Of a DNA stretch of 64,000 bases, positions 46,895 through 55,883 are shown in pieces. Both the position numbers and the translations under genes were made by a program. The number at the start of each line of letters is the position of its first letter. The stretch's first letter is position 1. The notes under the pieces were generated by a model that made no database searches, was not told the origin of the DNA, and saw nothing but the letters and a program-made list of their open reading frames with translations. Source of the stretch: Pteria penguin. Taxonomy: Eukaryota; Mollusca; Bivalvia; Pterioida; Pteriidae. Where the stretch lies: positions 25,974,841 through 26,038,840 of the forward strand of contig CM068583.1 in the NCBI GenBank assembly GCA_035048485.1. Reading direction: 5' to 3'.

Positions 46895-49441
46895 AACAAG
46901 AAGCCCAAGTGGGCCTATATCGCTCACCTGAGTACCTAGATTATCAGTCATGCATGAAGGAAGAATTCATTTATTTTTGCATTAATGTGACTAAGTCAAC
47001 ACAGATGTTGAAAATATGTCAAATTTTATTTCAGGCTAGAATAAAAAACAACACTTTTTTGCACATCCATTCACGTGATTTTGATATTAAGCATTTCCTT
47101 TGTCTCTGCAAGAAGTCATTCAGGGCAACAAGTTAGTCATTTTCTTTAGGTGGGGCCTTTTGTTGACTGATTTCAAGTCTGGGTCATGAACAACAATTGT
47201 TTCAAATATTGTCCAGATCTAACTTAAAATTGCCTAATTTCATATGTTGAGTGTTGAGAAACATCTAAAAACTTATTTAGATGTGTAAAGAAATGAAAAA
47301 AAAATTTTGACCACAGCTGGATTTGAACCGCTACTCTCCATATTTCAATTACCAAGTGGTATATGTACTATTGTGAGAACTGCTTTTTAGACATGGTGGC
47401 ATTATCTGTTAACCAATTTGGATGAAATTTACCAAATCGATAGAGGACTTTTAGTACTTCCTGTATTCCATGTTTCATTAAAATCTGTAATGTGGTATAA
47501 CAGCAGAAGTGAAAAATGTGATTGAATTGTTCCTATACACCCTCATTTGGAAGTCTTAAAAAATTCATAGAAAATACAAAAATTGAGATATTGACAAAAT
47601 TCTTTCAAAGTAACAATCCTTACCATAATTATGATCACAATAGTCCATAAGAAATCATCATTATCAATTAACTAGGAAATATGACACTTTTTTCTGCATT
47701 GAATCACCAAGTCCAAAGAAATGTCGAAAAAAATTCTAAAATTTGATTTTGGAAGGGAACCAAAATGACAATACATCTTCACTCATCCCTCTAGATCATT
47801 TCTATGCATTCTGTTTGTCTCTGTATACAGCCCGTATGAAAAAGAATATTGTTAAACGAGGGAACTCTTTTGTGACCTACTCTTGACTATGGTGGCGCCA
47901 CCTGTAAAGAGGTCTGGACGAAAACAACAGAATTTGAAGAGGATCATAAGTGACTTATTTCTACCAAGATTTATTAAAATCCTTCAAACAGTTTTGTAGA
48001 AAAAGTTGAAAATGTGAAAAATGGCCAAACCACCCCCCCCCCCCCCTTTTTTTTTTGGAAGTCTTAAACGTAAAATTCCTAATTTCATATGTTGAGTGTT
48101 GAGAAACATCTAAAAACTTATTTAGATGTGTAAAAAAAAAAAAAAAATTTTTTTTGACCACAGCTGGATTTGAACCGCTACTCTCCATATTTCAATTACC
48201 AAGTGGTATATGTACCATTGTGAGACCTACTTTTAGACATGGTGGCATTATCTGTTAACCAATTTGGATGATCCGCACAAAAAACAAAACCTTTGAAAAG
48301 GACTATGAGTACTTGCATCCTACCCAGTTTTATCACAATCCTTCAAGTTGTTCTGTAGATCAAGTTGAAGATATGAAAAATTGTCCCCCCCCCCCCCCCC
48401 TTTTCTTGGAAGTCTTAAAAAATTCATTAAAAATTCAAAAATCGAGATATTGAAAAAATTCCTTCGCACCAGCATTCCTTACCATAGAAATGATTAAATA
48501 AAACCAAATGAATGCATCAATGTTTACTAAAAGAAAATAATAACTCTTTATTGCATTAAAATAACAAAGTCCAAAATAAAAATGAAAAAACGTCAAAAAT
48601 TTGATTTCGGAATGGAACCAAAAATATCAACACTTCTTCCCATATGCCTCTAAATCATTCCTATGCAGTCGGTTTGTCGCTGTATGCACCCGATCTGAAT
48701 AAGAAGTTTGTCAAAGGAGGGTACCCTCTGTGACCTACTTTTGTCTGTGGTGGTGCCACCTGTTCATGGATCCTGATAAAGATGACCACATTTGTCGGGG
48801 ACCTTGAGTATTTGATGCATGCCAAGTTTCATTGAATTCCAGCAAGTGGTTCCGAAGAAAAAGTTCAAACTGTGAAATGTTTACACCAATTATCCCACCC
48901 CCCTTTTTCTTGAAAGTCTTAAAAAATTCATAAAAAATCCAAAACATAAAATATTGAAAAATTTTCTTCGCAGTAGTATTTCTTACCATCAAAATGATCA
49001 AATTAAACCAAATTAATGCATCAATGTTTACTAAAAGAAAAAAATACCTCTTTTCTGCATTAAAACTACCAAGTACAAAAAAACGTCAAAAATTTGATTT
49101 CGGAACGGAACCAAAAATAACAACACTTCTTCACACATCCCTCTAGATCATTCCTATGCATTCGATTTGTCTCTGTATGCCCCCGGTCTGAAGAAGAAGT
49201 TTGTCAAAGGAGGGTACCCTCTTTGACCTACTTTTGCCTGTGGTGGCGCCATCTATTGATGAATCCGGACGAAAAACAACAACACTTGTAGGGGACCATG
49301 AGTACTACATGCTTATCAAGTTCCATCAAATTCTGTTCAGTGGTTCTGGAGAAGAAGTCGAAAATGTGAAAAGTTAACGACGGACGACGGACGGTGATTG
49401 ATCACAATAGCTCACTTGAGCCTTTGGCTCAGGTGAGCTAA
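46895..49441 (+). mobile_element. 2.5-kb GCTCACCTGAG element, copy 2
   Basis: Nearly identical to the copy at 20017-22525 over its full length. Differences are scattered substitutions, changed C and A homopolymer lengths (C-runs near 48033 and 48385 are longer) and a short extra stretch near 49033 (AAAGAAAAAAATACCTC). It ends in the same hairpin, GCTCACTTGAGCC-TTT-GGCTCAGGTGAGC, followed by TA and a run of about 27 A (to 49467). It lies in the 5' intron of the CaaX gene. Confidence 0.87.
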
Positions 49442-49675
49442 AAAAAAAAAAAAAAAAAAAAAAAAAACTTGGGTTTTAACTATAAGTACACCTACAATCA
49501 TAATATGATTGTCAGTCTGTATGGAGACACAGTAACCAAGCAAGCTACCAGGAGCCCTAATACTCTTATTACGATATACTGATCAAGGACCAGTTCCTGG
49601 CTAAGAATGATTATTATGTTACTGGGGGTATTTAAAACGTGAATTGACAAAATTTTTATATGTAAATTGTAACTG

Positions 49676-50661
49676 TCCTACTATTATACGTCCAGGATAA
49701 ATTATACACCCAGGCATAGGTCCAGAGGCACCCAGGAGATTACCATTCGCTCCAATCATAATATTTTAATTAATCTTGATCAATATATATGAAAAAATAG
49801 CTCATGCAAAATTTACGGTGAAAAATCTTCATTTTTATTTACTTATTTTGCGATTGAATTGAGAGTTCTACATGTACAATATATTCAATAATTACAAAAT
49901 GTTAAACAAGATAAGATAACTAATTAATATCATTAGCAATCCACACAAGAGCCTTGATTTTTTTGGGGGGGGGGGGGTGTTATTGATTATTTTTTTAATA
50001 TAATTTTTAAATTTTTTTGCAGGATAATTATTAGAATTATCATTCTAATATTTTCATACGCCTAGCCAAAATCATCAAACTGAATCGCAAAATAAGTAAA
50101 TGACAAGAAATCGTCAAGGACAGTATGACCGAATTGCAAATGCTAAACACAAAATGTTGACGCCGGATGGAAAGACAGACGGACTTTGCCGATTTATAGA
50201 CCGGAATTGCTTTGCATTAACATTAACAATACATGTATGCAAGTGGTCACCCTAAAGGCAAAAAGCAGTGTGTGTTCACTGAAGTGTAAAGTCAAGGTCA
50301 AGGTCACTAAATTTTTGTATTGGTTGGATAGAACATTCAAGTATCTACAAACCTACCAACTTTGACATAAGTACCCTTTAGGGTATGAAAGAAACCAAGC
50401 TAAACACAAATGCTAAACACAAAATGTTGACGCCATGTGGACGGACGGATGGACAGACAGACGGATTTCACCAATTCATAGACCGGAATTGCTTTGCAAT
50501 CCGGTCAAAAATGAAGATCTTTTATCTGAAATATTGCATGTGCTATTTTTTCATAGATATTGATCAAGATTCATTAAAATATTATGAATCTGATTAGAGC
50601 CGATGATAATCTCCTGCGTGCCTGTGGACGTATATTTTATCCTGGGCATATAATAGTAGGA
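49676..50661. mobile_element. Foldback-type element with ~160-bp inverted ends
   Basis: Outer ends are TCCTACTATTATACGTCCAG at the left and the complement of TCCTACTATTATATGCCCAG at the right. Inverted similarity continues inwards through ATAATATTTTAATTAATCTT, GATCAATATATATGAAAAAA and AAATCTTCAT. The interior repeats a roughly 260-bp module twice (TGCTAAACACAAAATGTTGA at 50150 and 50410), each with GACAGACGGA and ACCGGAATTGCTTTGCA. No transposase. Confidence 0.85.
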
Positions 50662-50768
50662 CCCAAATGTAATGGTATATATCTGGTGCAGATAATCACA
50701 TGAAAAAATCTCATAAATTCACTTTATTAAAGCGATAATATTATATACATGTAGCTGGTGACTGGTCT

Positions 50769-51107
50769 TAGGCGGTAACGCAAATTCAAACGACACTACT
50801 CGTGGACAGTTTCCCCGCCAGCAATCTATTACAGGTTTATTTGCATAATAGGACTTCATCGTGTTTGCTTGAATAACGCTAGAGAGCAGTAGTTCAATGT
50901 ATGGCTAAAACAAAATTAACATTAAATCTTTATTCCATTTTCATGGCTTTAATATTCCTTTTTCTCACGATCTTGACAATCTTGTCATTATACCGATCTT
51001 GACTTTTTACACCCTGCCGATATTGTAATCAACATCATGAACATGGCGACTGGCAAACAAACTGTCTGCGAGTTGTGCCGTTCGAATTTGCGTTTGTTGG
51101 TGCCTTT
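50769..51107. mobile_element. MITE with ~50-bp inverted ends
   Basis: The left end has AACGCAAATTCAAACGACAC then TACTCGTGGACAGTTT. The right end, read in reverse, has AACGCAAATTCGAACGGCAC then AACTCGCAGACAGTTT. The 45-codon frame MNMATGKQTVCELCRSNL... at 51040 is read from the right inverted repeat and is not a gene. Confidence 0.75.
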
Positions 51108-51704
51108 AAAAATGCTTGAAGGAAATTTTGAGCACAGATATCAAAAGGATAGACATATTATTTTACATATTGGCACTTTACTCTGATTGTCATTGGAACT
51201 TGTAGGATATATTGGTTGAAGCAGTGCATTCTGACCGTCGTTTCTTACCTTAGGGGAAAGGGGAGCAAGACGACATATTAAAGACAGGGGGGTTAGTTAG
51301 TTTTAAAAAGTCACTCTTCATGTAACACAGTGCCTGTGCTGTGGTGTGATTGGTCGATTTTTATATGTATTAACTTCTGGCGCTAGGATACATTGCTTTG
51401 CAAAATTATATCTGTTAACATTTCTTTACAACTGATTTGATTTTGGTTACAACAGATGTTGCACCGAGGGCGAAGTATTCTCCATCTGAATATTTGAAAA
51501 TAAAGCGCGGCAAGCAAACGCCGAAACGGCATCATGCATCATGTGCCTCTAAACGGAGTGCCTACACTGCCAAAATGCAGACACTACACTATAATATAAT
51601 TACCATGTTGTTATTTAAGTATGCAGTAGAAAGAGGAAAATAAAATCTTCATGAAAATAAAAATGGATATATGTAAAACACAAACATTGCATTTTGACTC
51701 TTAC

Positions 51705-51770
51705 CGTTGCAGCTGTCGGAAATTTATAAACAGGACGCTCTAATATGCGTTTATCGTTTCCGCTCAGTGC
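51705..51770 (-). promoter_or_regulatory. Possible non-coding first exon and promoter of the CaaX gene
   Basis: The CaaX gene's first coding exon begins after an acceptor-like TATATAG at 46566, so an upstream 5' UTR exon is expected. On the minus strand AGCTGCAACG|GTAAGAG at 51705 is a good donor after somewhat GC-richer sequence. A GCGCGCGC block (51921-51928) next to TTTGAA on the minus strand (51933-51938, the word of cell-cycle CHR elements) lies about 160 bp further upstream. Exon end, start site and motif function are inferred. Confidence 0.3.
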
Positions 51771-52306
51771 TCAATGACAAATAAGAGTAGAACAAGCAAA
51801 AATCAAAACAAAACAGAACCCCAACGCCTTCAGTTATGAAGAATGACAATTCCTACTCGGGCCATATAAAAATGTCGAATTTAGAGTTTTTCCTGAGATT
51901 TTGAAATACTGATTAACAATGCGCGCGCGACATTCAAATTTCTATCATTTTCTACGGTATCTTTTATTCATTTTATAACTCATTTTCTGTTGAATGCTTT
52001 TACTTCTTAAATTTGTATTATTTCTTTTGTTTATAAAGTCAAATATTCAGATGACTGCAAAAATAAAATCAAGAGAGTAGGTGTAAATTTATGCGGGCCC
52101 GATTTTCGCATTATATACCAATATCACCAAATATGGCAAATTAATGGTGATGGACAAATGCACCAATGAAAATCAAGAAGCGCTAATTTTGAAATAACAA
52201 AGATATTTGATATATATCCTGTATGAACAAACAAAATCGTTCTTCTTTCTCAATCAAAAGCAGTGAATCAAGTGACCCATTAGCAGTATTTTAAGGCTTA
52301 GTGACC
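51771..52306. other. Intergenic sequence between divergent genes
   Basis: AT-rich apart from the GCGCGCGC block at 51921-51928. No gene recognised. Confidence 0.4.
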
Positions 52307-52344
52307 CCAGAGACATATATACACATGTGTATATATGTCTCTGG
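52307..52344. mobile_element. 38-bp perfect palindrome flanked by a 5-bp duplication
   Basis: Each arm is CCAGAGACATATATACACA and its exact complement, with no loop. The bases TGACC lie directly on both sides (52302-52306 and 52345-52349), as expected of an insertion with target duplication. Related palindromes lie at 26425-26457 and 52561-52595. Confidence 0.8.
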
Positions 52345-52545
52345 TGACCCATATCATATGCCGATCTAGAAATTTATGAAAGGGGGAGGGGGGGGGGGGG
52401 TTGCAGTCCCCCATGACTAGTGTTTTGCACTATTCGGTCTGGAAAGGGGGATTACAGTCCTATAAAATGGTTCGAAAATGTCCTTTTTGGTAAAATTTTC
52501 CGACCACAGGGAGTGCACCTAAATCTGCCAATTCATTTAAGGTTT
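52345..52545. other. G-rich repeat-like sequence
   Basis: Contains a run of about 10 G near 52391 and CGGTCTGGAAAGGGGGATTAC; probably an interspersed repeat fragment. No gene. Confidence 0.4.
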
Positions 52546-52763
52546 GGGTCTTTCGTTATACCATAGACGTATAAATAAAATTTATAAGTCTATGGTTATA
52601 CAGAGTTATTTCCCATACGAGCAGGTATCTGACGTTAAACCATTGTTACGTCAACCAGTTCTATGGAAACTAATGTAAAATTACGGGAAATGATATAGAA
52701 ATTGACGTCGTCACATTGTTTTGGTAATGTCAGATATCTTTACTCTGTATAACGAAAAGACCC
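52546..52763. mobile_element. MITE, GGTCTTTT family, copy 2, with nested insertion
   Basis: Ends are GGGTCTTTCGTTATA...CAGAG at the left (interrupted) and, read in reverse, GGGTCTTTTCGTTATACAGAG. Both arms continue with TATCTGAC. Removing the 35-bp palindrome and one TTATA from the left arm makes the two ends match. Copy 1 is at 32022-32216. Confidence 0.85.
52561..52595. mobile_element. 35-bp palindrome inserted in a MITE end, TTATA duplicated
   Basis: Arms CCATAGACGTATAAAT and ATTTATAAGTCTATGG are complementary except one base pair. TTATA lies on each side (52556-52560 and 52596-52600) although the intact opposite arm of the host MITE has TTATA once, which shows that this is an insertion. 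Arm start CCATAGAC parallels CCAGAGAC of the 38-bp palindrome at 52307. Confidence 0.85.
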
Positions 52764-52773
52764 AATAGAGACA

Positions 52774-52929
52774 CAGTGGCGGATTTAGGGGGCGGATCCC
52801 CCTTTTCGTCAGATATTTACAAGTAAAAATCCAGATTTTGCACCAAGAAAATGGCCGAGTAGTTTGGCTAATACACTAACTTGTGCCCCCCCCCCCCCCC
52901 GTGTTTTGGAAATCCTGGATCCACCACTG
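52774..52929. mobile_element. Short MITE with CAGTGGYGGATYYAGG ends
   Basis: Starts CAGTGGCGGATTTAGG and ends CCTGGATCCACCACTG, an inverted pair, with G/C-runs inside both ends (a run of about 15 C near 52886). Termini of this kind recall hAT-type elements, but no 8-bp duplication is visible. Non-coding, 156 bp. Confidence 0.7.
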
Positions 52930-53790
52930 ATATATACACATATGATTTAATTTTCAATTCTTTATGAAACAAGAAATTTGATTGGCCGTTGAAAGCATAT
53001 TGTAGCTTCGTAAATTGTCTGCTTAGTTGGAGCATTAGTTAAACCATGCAGCTATGCGGATATTTTCCTCCGCTTTTGTTGTTGCATTTTTCATTTGCAG
53101 TTTAAAAAAGAATCTAATGTTCATAATTCAAATTATTCTAGTCTTTAATCAAATTTTAAGGATTAACTTTAACAATTTTGCAATTTATTGAGATATAATA
53201 TGGTTTCAGGCGGTGCACTGTAACTTTTTATAATCCGCTTCGCGGACAACTCGGACCCTTATAGGCTATTGGAAGACATCCTAGTTGTGCTTAAAATCAA
53301 ATAAATTGATATGACAAATCTGCGATGTTTTTATCTCATCTCGTCTCGGACTTTCATCTTTCTTTCTTTTTGATATTATTTCAAAATATTCCGGTTAGAA
53401 ATATCATATAATCGAAAAGAAAGATTTCTAAAAATAGTTATATTTTGTGACTAATGGTTCTCGTATTTATGAACGTGTCTATTTTTATTTCATTCGATTT
53501 AATCTATATTCTCATATTAATCTATTCTTCGTATATGCATTTAAATTCTAAAATTCCCGCATTATGTCAAATATCGCATGTTTTACTTTTTTGTCTATCT
53601 TTGTATCTGAACTATCTTTCCATCTAAGCACATTGTCATTCAATTTGTATAATCCAAGCAATGACACAAGCGCAATATAGCTTGGACACTGTTCAAATTC
53701 CAAGCTGAAATACAAGCGCAGTAACTTAGATTCCTGTCCAGGCTATAACGTTTTACATCTCTTATGGATTTAAATAATATTTCACAGAAT
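52930..53790. other. AT-rich intergenic sequence
   Basis: No gene recognised. A short palindrome, GTCCGCGAAGCGGA on the minus strand, lies near 53228. The first module of the following repeat may begin near 53760. Confidence 0.4.
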
Positions 53791-53991
53791 TGTTGTCCAG
53801 GACCCAAGTATGCGTCATGATCTTGAACCAAGGCTACATCTGCAAGGTAAAAGTCACTATGCATATGACGAAAAAATCTTTGTTCGGGCCATAACTCATT
53901 ATCCTAACATGGATTTGAATAATATTTCACAGAAATGTTGGCCAGGAATAAGGGTGTGTCTTGATTTTGAGCCAAGGCCATATCTGCACAA

Positions 53992-54046
53992 TCTGATTAA
54001 AACCATATCTTTATTCCGCTTCTCTATTTGTCCCATAGCGGATAAA
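53992..54046 (+). mobile_element. Truncated end of the 390-bp MITE family
   Basis: AATCTGATTAAAACCATATC then TTTATTCCGCTTCTC and TATTTGTCCCATAGCGGATA match the left end of the element at 45680-46069 for about 50 bp. Then similarity stops and the SINE head begins. Confidence 0.75.
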
Positions 54047-54440
54047 GCGGCCATGATAGCGGGTTCGACTCGGCCCGCCCTGGGCGCACCGGTGTCCTGT
54101 CTTTCGGATGAGACAGTAAAAACCTAGGTCTCGTGTCACGGTAGGCGTGGCACGTAAAAGATACCCCATTGCTTCGGGTAGGTCCGTTGCAAAAGTCTAA
54201 CTTGAATTTGTATGCAACGCATCAGGCAGATGACGGCATCATATACGTCACTGAGTGAAACAGAAACATATAAACTACTTTCTCTAAGCGTGGCGAAACC
54301 TAATTTGCCTGAAAATAGGGGTATGCAGCATGTTTCCGGAAATAGCGGCTACTTTCCAGCCTCTGAAAGTAGTCTATGTCTTTACGTGAAATAATCGTGG
54401 AGTGACGTAAAAATGAGATTCAATCAATCAATCAATGTCC
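54047..54440 (+). mobile_element. SINE, family A, interrupted by a small TIR insertion
   Basis: The head is truncated but keeps the B-box GGGTTCGACTCGG; the body has CTTTCGGATGAGACAGTAAA, GGTAGGCGTGGCACG, GCTTCGGGTAGGTCCGTTGC and GCATCAGGCAGATG; the tail is CAATCAATCAATCAATG. After CATATACG the element is interrupted at 54248 and resumes with ACGTGAAATAATCGTGG at about 54383. Confidence 0.85.
54248..54381. mobile_element. 134-bp insertion with short inverted repeats inside a SINE
   Basis: Foreign to the SINE consensus. Near its ends, ACATATAAACTACTTTC (54266) faces GAAAGTAGTCTATGT (54365-54379), an imperfect inverted pair. TACG is repeated at the junctions (54244-54247 and 54382-54385), compatible with a 4-bp duplication. 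Non-coding. Confidence 0.65.
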
Positions 54441-54560
54441 TTGTCCATAACTTTTTACCCATTGCACGGATTTGAATAATATTTCACAAAATTGTTACCC
54501 AGAACCCAAGGATGTGTCATGACGTTGACCCAAAATCATAAACGTAAGGTCAAAGTCACA

Positions 54561-55240
54561 GTGCCACGGTGTGGGTGTAATTATAAAAAATTAATGTCTC
54601 ACTCCAACTTGTTTCAAATTTAAACTGGTGCGAGAATTATTTATGTACTTTAATTTATATAACCAGTCTTTATCTATTATTTTTCTGTACTCTTAAAAGG
54701 AAGGCATGAGGGGGTTAAATTGTTCTCTTTGCCACAACGTCTTACTGCCTTCAGGGATTTCAGGTTTGTTACTCATGGCCAAAGCACGTGTCATGTTGAG
54801 GTCCCGAACAATAGGCAAAGGGTGAATGTTTCCATACTTTCAAATTTATTTACTTAAAACTAAGCGACGGGCGTAAATGCCACCAGCGACAAAAGTAGTC
54901 TGTCTCTGATGCCACCCTAGGTGTTGCTCTTGTTTATGTTTGTTGAGATGTCTATATACCGACACGTCTTTAAACGTCACTCTTGTTGTTGTAATGAAGG
55001 ATCATGGGAAAAGAAATTTAAACCTCATTTCCTATTATATTCTTACGCTTATCAATGAGATCTTATGAAATTTATAAAAGATTTCATAAATATACAATAA
55101 ATTGATGTTTACAATAATGTTTTCTTTTCACCAGTAAACGATAACTTGTATTTGATTTCAACCTTAGATACCGATGGAAATTACCCGTTAATCACGCACT
55201 AATTTCTTTAGAGGATGTATATCAGTAGGCTTTGTAAGTA
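54561..55240. other. Intergenic sequence upstream of the Ki-67-like gene
   Basis: AT-rich sequence; no exon or repeat family recognised. Confidence 0.4.
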
Positions 55241-55325
55241 TTAGCGCGCACTTTGTATTTAGTAGCGGTACCTTTTTGTAGTACTCGCGAGAAGTAAGCG
55301 TCCTAAATGAATAAAGAACGTTCAT
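55241..55325 (+). promoter_or_regulatory. Possible first non-coding exon and promoter of the Ki-67-like gene
   Basis: GC-richer stretch with TTAGCGCGCA (E2F-like) at 55241 and a donor-like CAT|GTAAGTATA at 55326. The first coding exon at 55883 follows a good acceptor (TTGACAG), so a spliced 5' UTR exon is expected; this is the best candidate nearby. Inferred from splice signals only. Confidence 0.35.
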
Positions 55326-55883
55326 GTAAGTATATATTTATAACATATAATCAAATTGTTTTGTTTTGCACGTTTTGTAAATCGAATTTTTGAATGGGAT
55401 GGTAAAAATTCAGGAATCTGATACAAATTAGATATCCATACATCCGGAGACGGAGTTGTCAATTTCATGAATTTGTCATTCATAAACGCGATCGGAGTTT
55501 GTAGCCTGTATAGGGTATAGAGTACCAGAAATACTTGAATTATATTTTCACTGTAACTTTGTAAATAGATTGTCACATGCAATAGACTTGAAATACCTTT
55601 ACTTAAAGATTTTAAAATAATACTGTACTGACTTCGTGAATTTGGCCGCTGGAAAGTTGGGATGCTAGTTGAGTAGTTCATCAGTGTAATAATTTATAAT
55701 AGACCTGTAATAAACTTTATTTACATTTTGCACTGAAAGTCTCACAAATTTGAAGATGAAATTGATTGTTTTACTTGATTCTAATTGTTCATTCTTAATA
55801 GTAACAATTATAAATTAAAGTATTAGCCCTATTAGAATTAGGTGAAAAAGTAATTATATTTCAGTTATTTTTGTGTTGACAGA

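Larger units (their letters stand above)
53760..54560 (+). repeat. Modular interspersed repeat broken by nested insertions
   Basis: Modules of about 140 bp share GGATTTGAATAATATTTCAC, 'CAGGACCCAAG' or 'CAGAACCCAAG', 'GTGTCATGA' or 'GTGTCTTGA', and CCATAACT. Units begin near 53765, 53905 and 54469. Between the second and third lie the MITE fragment (53992-54046) and a SINE (54047-54440). Confidence 0.7.

Noticed and set aside
51437..51643. 68-codon basic frame near the CaaX gene promoter
   Set aside because: Its Lys/Arg-rich text is suggestive, but there is no acceptable splice partner or family match.
55322..55681. 119-codon minus-strand frame upstream of the Ki-67-like gene
   Set aside because: No recognisable domain, overlaps the likely first exon region of the Ki-67-like gene, and composition fits random AT-rich DNA.
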